Shown: positions 33,242-43,810 of the stretch, in pieces
Layout of the letters: the number at the start of each line of letters is the position of its first letter
How positions within the stretch are numbered: position 1 is the first letter of the stretch
NCBI GenBank assembly: GCA_028753945.1
Contig: JAPNXP010000010.1
Span: 2,111,042-2,175,041, forward strand
DNA: 64,000 nt
Direction: 5' to 3'
From: Hexactinellida sp. DTS-2022
Taxonomy: Eukaryota > Porifera > Hexactinellida
Notes under the pieces: model-generated
The model's database searches: none
What the model saw: the letters and a program-made list of their open reading frames with translations, nothing else
What the model was told of the DNA's origin: nothing
Program-made: the position numbers and the translations under genes

Positions 33242-34361
33242 AGGAACTTAGCCTTGAAGAGGCGTTTAGCTTGCGATGCAGAGACATAAAATTCTTCAGT
33301 GTATCATAGGAAGAGTATTGATAACCTTTCATTTAATCATTTAAAGGAAAAACTTGTCTATTACGCAAATTCTGTTTTTCTAAAATTTACCTATGTTACA
33401 TATCGAATATTATTGCATTTTTGGATGTATCTCGCCGCTGGGAATCTAATGCTAAAAACATTTTTCAAATCTGCAAAAAAGTGTCGGGAAGTACATTGGA
33501 ACCTTAAGTCAAAAGTGCAATAAAATCTCATCTAATTAGTCAGGAAAAAAAATTAAATTTCATAGTTCAAAATTCAAAAACAAAATTCATTTTCAAAATT
33601 ATAAAAAAAATGTGTCAAATTAATCAGTGTTTGCTGTTTAAATAGCTCTATTGTCAGTCAATTCACCTATTAACACTTTCAATTGAACTGAAGTGTTAGT
33701 AAACAATAAGAATTTGCAACTCTATTGTGGCACAAACTAAGCGCAATTTAATAATTCGTGCACTGTGAAAAGGTGTAGAATTAATTTTCCATCGAATGCA
33801 TATAAATTGATATTCAAGAACTGTTTATTGTTCTTTTTCCAACATTGAACAGGTGTAAAATTATTCCAAAAAATTGTAATCAAATATGGTGACCCCAGGT
33901 ACACATCTGTATCCAATGAGACACCTATCCTGAAAATTTGGGCTCTTAATTGGTAAAATTCTGTGGAGTGGGATAATTTATGTACAGTTAATTCGTCAGA
34001 GAATGCGATTGTTGAGAAATGGTTCAGAATAGTTAAACACTGCACACTTAATTCAGAGACCGGGGGATACGAGCTGCTGTTTTCATTAGAACAGTTTATA
34101 ATAATATAGACGATAGGATCGCGGCGTTAAAATTTGCTTTTCCCCACTGGCTCATATATAGTGTTTGAAGTTAAGAAGAGATTTCGCGTGGAGAATGAGG
34201 AGTGCAAAGAGGAGTGGTCTAGAAGTAAGAAGAGTAAATTAGTTATACTAAACCAACTGTTGATAAAGTTAGTACGATAATTACAAATTTCACGTCTAGT
34301 AAAAGTTTTAATGTAGAAAATTTAAGTAAACGTTCAACAAACAGGTAGGTAGCTGCTATTT
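33242..34361. other. Spacer with unassigned short frames
   Basis: A 102-codon minus frame (33,737-34,045) and a 74-codon plus frame (33,299-33,523) have no recognisable motifs. Nothing else is seen. Confidence 0.4.
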
Positions 34362-35060
34362 GTGAAGAAAATCCAGTCGATGTTGCTACAGTTTGTGATG
34401 GATGGTTTTTTGCGTGCAAGTGAAGTAGAAATAATTAGTAATTTAGATTTAGTAGAAATGGCTACCATAGAATATAAGTTGCCGGCATTCCAACCACTTA
34501 CATATCGGGGACAGAAGAAGTTATGTGAAGGTTTACATTTACAGTTTTCGGATTCTACAAGTTCAATAACAGATAATATCACAGTTATTCAAATTTAAAA
34601 GAAAATGTTCCTTCAAAGTGTATGCGAATTCCTGGAGATGGATATTGTTCATTTGCATCATTATCATCTGGTTGATAGGAAATATTGATATACATTGTAT
34701 TAATTTAGTACGGTTAAAAAAGTTGAGAATATTTTTTGAAGGAAGCATGCAATAAGTTTATTGCCAATAAATTTCCTAAGAGTGTAATTTACTATCCTAA
34801 TTGGCGGACTATGTAGTGAAATCAATTATGAATAGGAATTCTACGTGGGCTACTGATGTGGAGTTATTTGCTATGGCCTTATTACTATAGACGGATATTT
34901 GGGTATTTAGTTCATACATGGGTAACAAGTGTATGGTATTCTCAGGTAGAGGTGTAAACTACGTAATTGATACTTTGGAATCTCCCCAGGAAATAATGCA
35001 GGTTCTATCTATATTAATCATAATGGAGTGCATTATGAACCTATATTACCGGAGGATTTA
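34362..35060 (+). pseudogene. OTU-type cysteine protease remnant
   Basis: After a 78-codon leader frame (MKKIQSMLLQFVMDGFLRAS), the sequence gives CMRIPGDGYCSFASLSSG at about 34,617-34,670, the OTU Cys box. Downstream broken frames give WATDVELFAMALLL and TDIWVFSSYMGNKCMVFSG. The end HNGVHYEPILP at about 35,015-35,047 is the OTU His box. Several stops and frameshifts show loss of function. OTU proteases cleave ubiquitin chains, and OTU domains also occur in transposon proteins. The paralogous remnant at 50,002 favours a repeat-borne origin. Confidence 0.65.
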
Positions 35061-38000
35061 ATATCTACGAGGTAATCAATAAATTCATTGATTACCTCGT
35101 ATTTAATTAACAACTATATAATTAGATAATTAACGAAAATTTCCTTTATTTATAAATGATTAATAAATGATTAATTGTTGTATGCATAATATTATCCAGG
35201 GTTAGGAATGACTCCTTGGTATATACAGTTAACGAAGTTCAAGTACTTGGATTCGTTATAAAGGGAAATTCACTTTTATCGAAGTAATTAAAAGGATCAC
35301 ATTTTAATTACATTGATAAAAGCATAGAATAATAAAGAATTTCGGACTTGATAGTGCAAAGATTGCAATTTTGAAGTCTTCAGGCAATTAACTAACAATT
35401 ATAAAGGCACTTTCTCTACATTTATATTGGCCAACATTTATAGTGGTGAGTTAAATTCTAAAATAAATATATAGTGATTTGTACATATTTTTGTAAGTTT
35501 TACCCTCTAGTTCTCAAAAGAAGGCAAATACGCGTATACGTATATTTCTGGAGAGAAGGAATTGGATAAGTAAGATCAATCCAAGAGCAGTCGGAGTTGA
35601 TACAAGCACGCATTTTCTTATGGATGGCATTCTCTTCTTGCAATTGTTTTTAATTATCACATACAAGTTATTGTAATAGCCAGAATAATTCATTGTTTAC
35701 AGATTCTGTTTGCATTCCAATCATTTGATTTGACTGTAAATTTGCTATCAATTTGCTATTATTAGTAGAAACTCAATACTAGAATGGGAACTAAGAGGAA
35801 GCGAATAAATTATGTTACATTACGTAGATAGTATATATGATCTACATTAATATAGATTATATGATGAATAGAAGGTAGGCTTAGCAAAAATAATGAAGAA
35901 ATTGAAATTGAAACCTATTGAAGAAATTACCAGTGATACCTGTTATTTTTCGGGGGATTGAATTATATCTAAAAACAATGGAGCTATGATTAACTTGTCA
36001 TACTTACAAACTATCCAGGGATTATGGGAATTCATCGAATATGCAGGGATTTTTTGAAATTATATTTGCTTATACTTTCATTAATAAATAAGCTTTGTAT
36101 GTACAAATAATTTTATCTAGAAGAAAATAATCATATGAATACACAGTGGCTTCATAGCCGGAAGTAGCGAAAAAATCAAGGGTTGTATTTTAGCTAAATA
36201 AAGTTGTCATTCATGCTGAATACAATAGAAACACTCTAATAAAATTGCTAGTAGATTGAAAGCCTACAAGCAATAGAAAATTATTATCAAATTCAAAAAA
36301 TTGATGGTTCCATTTTGTGGTTAGCAAAATTCAAAAAATAACTTGTCGTTTGATGTTGATAATTACTTCTAACCAAGATGTATGTAGCTAAATTTAGCCT
36401 CTATTATACAATTTTAGTATGCTGAATCTAAATTTGAAATCGCATTGGGTGTAGCTCACATATTTTGTCTAGAAATTTCGATTTCAAATTCATAAGTTGA
36501 AAAATCTAGAATATTTTCGTAATAATATTTCAAAGTGATTGATAAAAAAAATGTCAAAGAATGTCAAGCCGATATTAATACTATTTCTTAATTAGTATAT
36601 CTAGAATGATTTAAAAAAATTACAACTTCCGAAACAGTGCGCAACTTTTAATATTTCAGTGAATTCCATTGTCACTGTGTTGCTATGAAAATGCAAAAGC
36701 TAATTATTTGTTGCAATTCAGTAGTATACCTCAGTAATTACGCAAATTTATAGCAGATATTGTATAATAAGAACAAGTGAGCACTTAATTATAATTTCAT
36801 CAATCAGAGCACCGAGCTATGAACTCATATTGAGTTTTGAAATTGAAGGAAGTGAGTTTTGTACAATTCGGAGGCATTTAGTGTGATGCACAAGAGACAG
36901 CTATGCTAGAAAAAGCGATCTAAGGTTTCTATGAGTTCTAATACACATCATGATTACATTCAGAAGCGTCTACCCCCTTTACATGAATGTAATCTATAAT
37001 ATCCGTTGGGAACTGGGCTTTTAAGAAATTTTCCCCCTTGTTCAAGATAATTGCACAATAACCATGGGTGAATAATAAAAGATTGTTAACAAACCAAAAA
37101 TTTATTATTTCATTGAATTACAACAGATCGCCCAGAAGTAAACTTAAGAGACTCCTAACGTCATTTTTGACGATGCCATTCAATTACCAATAACCTATAT
37201 GTCAATAATACTTCACTTTTGAGTATCTGCAACCAAAATGCCTATTTCCTACCAACTACCGTTTTAAGCCACTGTGAAATAGTTCAAGGGGAACTTTAAT
37301 ATGTCCATTTCCAAGTATTTAGCAATGAAAATCTAGGGAATCTCCGTTAACTTTAGGAAAATAATTTGAAATTATTAAGGAGGTGAAAAAACTGGTTAGA
37401 CTGTTTTGACGGAAATGGCCCCCCTCAAATTTGGCCCGGGGGTCCAAATCTGTAAAATATCATTTTGCTTTACAGAAATGTACCCCCCCTTTACAGATTT
37501 GGACCCCCTTTTCTATAATATTGCAAAATCATTTACTTGATATCTATCTAATCAATTCTGTCGTGTATGTTTGTACCCATACTGATTATAAATCTTAGCT
37601 ACTTGTTGATTAACTGTTAGTTAATTAAAATCTTATACTTGTTATTAGTTAAGCCACTCCCGTAAGGGGTCATTATATTTCTGACTCCCCCATCTGCACC
37701 CACAACTTTTGTCGTTGTGTCAGACACATTTTGACTCATATACTACCTAGAAACAAAATCTCACCCGTATTGTACATCTCAAAGAGCTCTATTATATGAA
37801 TTGAGGAATTTCAATTATAACATTTATTTGCAATTTTATGAAAAATCTTATTGAAAAGAAAAGTGATCTCACAGTTACTGATGAAAATTATACTCATAAG
37901 TGATTAATAGAAGTTGTCTATTCATTTAATAGATTAAAAGCTTCTCGATCCTCATCCGATATTTCGCCTTATCCATGTTGTATTGATGAATCGATAGTCT

Positions 38001-38249
38001 ACTGATTTATAACACAAATATTCCTCCCAAGTTTTCTTAGCATATTTGATACTTCACTACCTAATACGTATTTGCTTGAAAAAATAAATCAATTATATGA
38101 TATTATATAATTTGTTTTAAGAGTCAAATTCAGTTAATAATTAGACATTTCATGCTTAAAGTCGATAACTAACTGTAATGGGGAAAAAACTCAGAAGGGA
38201 TGTGAGTAGGCTCCTGGTTGTTTTCCATACGCTTGGGATATTTGCTTAA
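35061..38249. other. AT-rich stretch without recognisable genes
   Basis: More than 3 kb with no supported coding region. A short hairpin (GAGGTAATCAATAAATTCATTGATTACCTC) sits at about 35,070-35,099. At 37,420-37,515 a GC-rich patch with GGACCCCC/GGGGGTCC phrases looks like a small inverted repeat. Otherwise nothing. Confidence 0.55.
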
Positions 38250-38395
38250 AATTTCAACAGATTGTTCATTTTGTTGATAAAAGCAGCAAAATTTGTACAC
38301 ATGTTCTTTGATGTAGTTCGAACATTTTTGGATATTGAGGCAATTGAAAGTGTGTCTATATCGGCCATGACAACTCGCAAAGGTTACCACATCCG
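38250..38395 (-). repeat. Inverted duplicate of the region upstream of the caspase gene
   Basis: Its reverse complement matches 39,648-39,731 joined to 40,262-40,345. The phrases CATTTTTGG-TATTGAGGCAATTGAAAG and TATATCGGCCATGACA occur in both copies. The frame SISAMT-R in both suggests an old exon, but I cannot assign it. Confidence 0.7.
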
Positions 38396-38445
38396 ATAGT
38401 GTTCGCCGGTCTTGTCCCTCATAAAAACTTGTTCTTATTAAGTTA

Positions 38446-39166
38446 CCGTATTTCCCCGAATAAGCGCCGGGTCAAGAAAAAAAGCAATGTTATGATAAAA
38501 TTAAAACACTTTAGTTGATAACTGGTGTATAATTACATTGATTTTAGCAACTTTGGTATGTATACTATACAGTACTCGGACAAAAGTATTCGAACACCCA
38601 TCATTTTCCCATTGAAAATAGTACTATAGTAGGCCTAATAATATTGTTCAATGTTAAAAACTTTATGACATATTGCTATTTTGATCTCAGATTCGTATTC
38701 TACGCATTCGAATTACCCATTGTAGATGCTTTCAAATTGATTACATACGGGTGAAAATCATCATCAAATGGCAACATGTGCCACCTGTTCCCATCTCTCC
38801 CATACGTAGTTGCAATTTGGGAAAGTGGTGATAGTGGCACAGGATAAAAAAATGTAACCAAATCAAAAAGGGATTGAATTGAATGCATATACAATTGTCA
38901 ATTCGAATGCGTAGAATACTAATTTGTAATCGAAATAGCAATATCTCATGTAATTTGAATAAAATATCTTCCATTGTTCAACCTACTATAGTACTATTTT
39001 CAATGGGAAAATGTTGGGTGGTCGAATACTTTTGTCCGGGTAGTGTATGTGAGAATCATTAGAACCTACCTAATAAATATTATTTTCTGGATTTTTCAAA
39101 AATAATTAGGATAAATTTGGTCCACTAAAACAATTAGCGAAGGGGCGCTTATTCGAAGAAATACGG
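38446..39166. mobile_element. CCGTATTTCCCCGAATAAGCGC MITE
   Basis: Inverted ends CCGTATTTCCCCGAATAAGC and CGCTTATTCGAAGAAATACGG, with TA on each side. Most of its length is a nested M1 MITE, leaving about 245 bp of its own sequence. That is close to the M2 family size, with which it shares the CCGTATTT start. Confidence 0.82.
38570..39045 (+). mobile_element. Mariner-type MITE (family M1), intact copy
   Basis: 476 bp, starting CAGTACTCGGACAAAAG and ending CTTTTGTCCGGGTAGTG, TA on both sides. The subterminal CCCATTGAAAATAGTACT is inverted at the other end. It serves as the reference for the split copy at 166-7,446. Confidence 0.92.
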
Positions 39167-39177
39167 TATATTGTCTT

Positions 39178-39645
39178 CTTATTGTTGAATTCGGTTTCGA
39201 AGTAAATTTCCGATAATTTGATATTTGACATGACCATATTTGGAAGAATTTTCCATAACAACGCTGGACTGCAACAGGAATGTGTCAAAGATTCCATTCT
39301 CCAATTGTGTCTTTACCCAATCAAGTGACCCCTCTTTCGACCACTCAGCTACCTGAGTATAATTATATAGATACCGACTCTAAAACGTAATTTGATTCGA
39401 GATCTACCATAATTTACCATAAATTCACGTTTTACAGGGTTGGTATGTATATAATTATACTCGGGTAGCTGAGTGGAGGTGAATGAGGGGTCACTTGATT
39501 GGGTAAAGTTACAATTGGAGAATGGAATTTTTGACACATTCCTGATACATTCCAGCGTTGGTATGGAAATATTCTTCCAAATATGGTTATGTAATATATC
39601 AAATTATCGGAAAATTTACTTCCAAACCGAATTCAACAATAGGAC
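39178..39645. repeat. Foldback repeat
   Basis: Inverted arms at about 39,181-39,370 and 39,440-39,640 (TATTGTTGAATTCGG / CCGAATTCAACAATA) around a short loop. A single-arm copy lies at about 46,088-46,255 (GAGGGGTCACTAGATTGG). Shared phrases such as GAATGTGTCAA and TACATTCCAGCG connect it loosely with the palindromic P-type MITE family. Confidence 0.8.
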
Positions 39646-39731
39646 GTGGAAACTTTGGCGAGCTGTCATGGCCGATATAGGCACTCTTTCAATTGCCTCA
39701 ATAGCCAAAAATGTTTGCACTACATCAAACT

Positions 39732-40269
39732 CAGGGAATGAAAGGTTCACGAACGAACTTATTGAACTTGAACTGAACGAACTGAACGGAGAGCTTTTAA
39801 GGAATTCACGGTGAACGAACTGAACGAACGCCAACAGTTTCCGAACGGCAATTGAACGAACTGAACAGAACGAACTAAACTGAATAATGTTAAATTATAA
39901 ATATTGATCAATTAAATATTATAGGTGATTGCAAAAGTGGTAATTCCGGACATCTTTAGTGGACTCATGTCTCTTAGCTTATGTTCTAGCTTCTTAACCT
40001 GAACTTCAATAACTGCTTGGAGGATCGAACAGTCTATTATAAACGGAATAGTTCGACCCAAGCACTGTACAGTGTACACTGAACGAACTGAACTAAAGAG
40101 ATTGAACGAATTGAACGGATTGAACGAATGCGGGTTAGCCCGTGAACGAACTGAACGAACGCTGGTGGATCTGAAGTTAGGAGGTGAACTTGAACTAACT
40201 GAACGTGCGTAAATTTGAGATGAACTGAATTGCGTCAATTCAGTTCGTTCGTGAACCTTTCATTCCCTG
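39732..40269. mobile_element. hAT MITE with GAACGAACTGAA arrays, copy 1
   Basis: Ends CAGGGAATGAAAGGTTCACG and CGTGAACCTTTCATTCCCTG. The flanks ATCAAACT and ATCAAAGT are an 8 bp duplication with one mismatch. Subterminal tandem GAACGAACTGAAC units are on both sides in inverse orientation. It ends 214 bp before the caspase-NHL start codon, so it may contribute to the promoter region. Confidence 0.9.
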
Positions 40270-40483
40270 ATCAAAGTACATGTGTACAAAATTTGGTGCT
40301 TTTATCAAAATAATGTACAATTCTATGGTTGTGCCGCTGGACTATTCAACTTTATCAGAATTTAAAGCACGCAACTACTCAGAAGCGAGTTGTTATGTTG
40401 TGTTAATTAATTAATAAAATTCAGATATTGCTTAACTCGGGGATATACTAACTGTGTTCTACTCTAGATATAATTTCGCGATC

Positions 40484-42208
40484 ATGGCAATCGATGAACA
40501 ATATCAACTTGAATATCCTATGACTCCCCAATGCGAGGATGTAAAAAGAGGGTTCGGATTGATTATTGTGAATCATTTTTATAAGATTGATAATTTTAGA
40601 CGTGAGGGATCGGAAAATGAAGTACGCAATCTTGAACGTCTCTTTTCGTCTTTTGGATTGGATGTTTTAGTTTATGAGGAAATGGTGCAATCTCAAATAT
40701 TAGTTACTATTAATGATATTTCCAAGAATCCAATATTAGAAAACCACTCTGTGTTCATGCTTGCAATTTCATCACATGGTACAAAAGATGGTCTTTTGGG
40801 AGTTGATAAATACATAGCTGAACACGATTCATTATTTGGGAAGACTTTTAATGATATTGTATCTCACCAATCGATAATAAGAACTTTTAATAGTGATAAC
40901 TGTCCTTTTCTACTGGGAAAACCAAAGGTTTTCATTTTTAATGGCTGTCGTGGTGATGAGAAGGAGTGTTTGTATTTTTCAGATGCTATTCTCCATCCAC
41001 CTTCTACTCTTAATCAAATTTATTCCTCGACTTCAGCAGACTTTCTTATTTTGTTCTCCTGTGTTGATGGCTACCAATCTCTTAGGAAGGGAGATATTGG
41101 TTCATCATTCATACATATACTAACTGAAACTTGGTTGCAGCTAGAAGACATTCCTCTCGAGAATACTCTAGCTTATATTAACCGTCGACTTATTCATAAT
41201 ACAAAACACTTTGATCATCAATTGGGACAGATGATTGCAAGTTGTTGCACTTTTCATTCAACACTACGCTACACTCTAAAAATTCCCCGCACAAAATTAA
41301 AGTTGAATCAAATTATTCAACCGATTCATTGTAGAGGCATTATTGTTAGTCCTGTTCTTCAACAACAGCCTCCCCATTTATCTATTCGAGCTAATCTTCG
41401 CTGGTCTTGTGTAAATGAAGGTGAAGGTACAATCGATTTGAAACGACCAAGGAGCTTGGTTCTAAGTAGTGAGGGTCTCTTATATGTAGCTGATTGTGTT
41501 AATAATCGAATCCAAGTGTATAATAAGGATACACAACAACACGTTAAATGTTATTCCAATATAGAGCAACCACTTTACTTACATGTATCTAAAGACTATA
41601 TTTATGCTACTTCCCTTGCGAAGACAATGAAAATTTCTATTTCAAGTGGAACTATTTCTAAAGTCACCGAAACTGGAATAAATGTTCGTGGGATAACTGT
41701 TGATGAAAATAATTATATTTATGTCAGCGAAAAGTTAAGTTTACATATTCGTATCCTGAATGAAGACTTTCGTTTGATGAAACGAATGCGCCTGGAAACT
41801 CCTTTTATACAATCAACTACAGAACCAACCACACAAATTTCTGACATTAAATATTATAACGGAGAGTTATTCGTACTTTTTGAAAACTCCGAATATACGG
41901 TACAGACTTTTACAATGACCGGATATATTTCCAATAAACTAATTTCACATTATCAAGTTCCTTTATCAAGACACTTTTACGTCGGTTCTGAAAAGGTTAT
42001 AATAAGTGACCTGAAATCAATGAAGATTAAAGTGTTCTCAACTTTAAATAGCACTATCTTATTAGAAATCAACTGTGATAAGGGACCAGGGGCACTTACG
42101 CAACCAGTTGGAGTTGCTTTTGATCCTCTCACGAATGACATATTCATCGTTGATCATGTTAAAAAAGTTGATTGCCTAATGTGTTATAATTTATTTTCAA
42201 ATACATAG
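40484..42208 (+). CDS. Caspase-NHL fusion protein
   Basis: An uninterrupted 574-codon frame. The ATG at 40,484 (ATCATGG, good context) is chosen; the frame is open 10 codons further up without an ATG. Residues ~21-265 are a caspase (C14) domain: the R-E-G-S-E loop at 40-44, ISSHGTKDGLLG with catalytic His98, IFNGCRGDE with catalytic Cys155, and a p10-like part with GYQSLRKGDIGSSFI, Arg201 matching the second S1-pocket arginine. The prodomain is only ~20 residues, without CARD or DED. Residues ~309-562 form an NHL beta-propeller: RPRSLVLSSEGLLYVAD...NNRIQVY (321-346), RGITVDENNYIYVS (402-415) and QPVGVAFDPLTNDIFIVDH (540-558), room for about six blades. Caspases cleave after Asp in cell death or immune signalling; NHL propellers bind protein or RNA. 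The C-terminus ends abruptly inside the last blade. No intron, poly-A tail or neighbouring host gene is seen. Confidence 0.88.
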   Translation: MAIDEQYQLEYPMTPQCEDVKRGFGLIIVNHFYKIDNFRREGSENEVRNLERLFSSFGLDVLVYEEMVQSQILVTINDISKNPILENHSVFMLAISSHGTKDGLLGVDKYIAEHDSLFGKTFNDIVSHQSIIRTFNSDNCPFLLGKPKVFIFNGCRGDEKECLYFSDAILHPPSTLNQIYSSTSADFLILFSCVDGYQSLRKGDIGSSFIHILTETWLQLEDIPLENTLAYINRRLIHNTKHFDHQLGQMIASCCTFHSTLRYTLKIPRTKLKLNQIIQPIHCRGIIVSPVLQQQPPHLSIRANLRWSCVNEGEGTIDLKRPRSLVLSSEGLLYVADCVNNRIQVYNKDTQQHVKCYSNIEQPLYLHVSKDYIYATSLAKTMKISISSGTISKVTETGINVRGITVDENNYIYVSEKLSLHIRILNEDFRLMKRMRLETPFIQSTTEPTTQISDIKYYNGELFVLFENSEYTVQTFTMTGYISNKLISHYQVPLSRHFYVGSEKVIISDLKSMKIKVFSTLNSTILLEINCDKGPGALTQPVGVAFDPLTNDIFIVDHVKKVDCLMCYNLFSNT

Positions 42209-42314
42209 CATGGGTTAATTTCATTTTTCAATTATTAATTACGATAACTTTGTCATATTGTACGTGAACTATGTATTACAGTAGATACCAGGTATGAAAC
42301 ATGATTATTTGTAG
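42209..42314 (+). other. 3' flank of the caspase-NHL gene
   Basis: An AT-rich segment of about 100 bp between the stop codon and the next MITE. No AATAAA is evident here, so the transcript end may lie inside or beyond the MITE. Confidence 0.4.
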
Positions 42315-42600
42315 CATAGGCGTCAAGTTTTGGAACTTATAATCAAAGATGGGGGGGGGGGGCCACTGGGTGGTTTGCTAAATATTTCCAGATTTATTTC
42401 TTCAGAAACAAATCTGGATATATTGAGTAAACAAACGTGATTCTCACCCTCTATCATCCCTTGGTCGATCAAAAGGACCACTTTCATACAAAAATTAAAT
42501 CCACCGAAAGGTCCGGGAGGTCGCTCGCAGTGACCCCCAGCCCCTCAATCAGAAATATCGGGGGGGGGGGGCATCCAAAACCCCAAACTTGGCGCCTATG
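42315..42600. mobile_element. hAT MITE with G-runs
   Basis: Ends CATAGGCGTCAAGTTTTGG and CCAAACTTGGCGCCTATG. Exact 8 bp duplication ATTTGTAG (42,307-42,314 and 42,601-42,608). Contains a ~12 base G-run near each end. Similar material (CAACGACGCCTATGA, long C-run) occurs at 45,700-45,775. Located about 100 bp after the caspase-NHL stop codon. Confidence 0.92.
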
Positions 42601-43341
42601 ATTTGTAGTCCTGCGAACTGGACTAAAACAGTTTTCAACTTTCTTTGTATACTTATAATGCTAACTCTTCTCTCTCTTAAATTGTAACTAAATTGAACAT
42701 CATCAAATTCAGTTTCAGTTCGCAGTGATACTTAACCTCTTTAGTTTCTAAATCTTATCGAGGGGGAAAAATATAAATGGCAATTTATTATGAATTGAGA
42801 TTTTCGATAACTGTAGGCTCAATTTTTGTCAAAATTTATTCACTAGCTTGCAAGTGTTTTTTTTAGTTTATTTACAAGCACTTGAGTATCATTAAAAATC
42901 TTTATAGGATGTTAATTATTCATGTTGGACTTTGCGGTCGATTAGGCTTAAAAACGTGCTGAAATAATCAGTGAGCAATAGATTATTTTGCTGTCTGGAT
43001 TAGCGGTGCACCGAATCCTGGATCCGGATTCCCCATTTTTGGTGGATCCGGGATCCGAGATGAGGTACCGGATCCACCGGGTCCGAATTTGTATGCGTAT
43101 CAACTATTTAATCGATTCTATTAATCTATAAGTAACCTAATTACTTACAAAATACTATTCAATAGTGACATACTCTACTTCGATTTAAATTTATTTTAAT
43201 TCTCATAAAGTAATAGGAGACATAAATTAATTAAATATCTTTGATTGACAGAATGGGCCAAATATGTATAAGAAACCTGGAACTCAAGTTTGATCTGGAT
43301 TGCTTAAAAATAACGTATTGTAATGGATAGAGAATTACATA

Positions 43342-43758
43342 CAATGGAACTCGCTAAGTAAGTACTCGGCTTAAGACGTACTCTCGAATAAACGCACTAC
43401 CCTCTATCACCGATCATTCCTCCTATCAAATGCATGATAAATAATTCTGTTAATACGTACTCGGATAAGACCTACCGATTTTTATTCTCTAGTAAAAATA
43501 AATCTATTATATTTCGGTTGGTGCGTACTTAAAAACTGTCAGCTGGACTCAGTTAGTATTTTGATTAAGTGTGTACGTGACAACTAAAATACTTTAATCT
43601 TATCGTTAGATATGTTAGAGTCTTTTATTCCCGACATCGTGTTCATATTATCGAACAAGTCAGTATTATGGATTATACATACGGATAAAACTTAACTCGG
43701 TGTTAGTACGTACTTTTTCTTGCTTCCCAGAGCGGTACGTCTTAACCGGGCTCTACTG
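43342..43758. mobile_element. TA-flanked MITE (CAGTAGAGCC family)
   Basis: Left end CAATGGAACTCGCTAAG with ...GGCTTAAGACGTACT, right end ...GTACGTCTTAACCGGGCTC TACTG, inverted; TA on both sides. Related ends occur at 48,152-48,308 and about 49,110-49,550. Confidence 0.75.
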
Positions 43759-43810
43759 TAGTAAATTTATGTTTTATAGATTACTAATAGTGCTTATATT
43801 TATTGTGAAT

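Noticed and set aside
40454..40483. Alternative upstream start of the caspase-NHL frame
   Set aside because: The codon at 40,454 is GTG; a eukaryotic start needs ATG, and the first in-frame one is at 40,484 in good context.
40484..42208. Metacaspase or paracaspase instead of caspase
   Set aside because: The paired arginines and the NGCRGDE active-site context fit animal caspases better, although only an HMM search would settle this.
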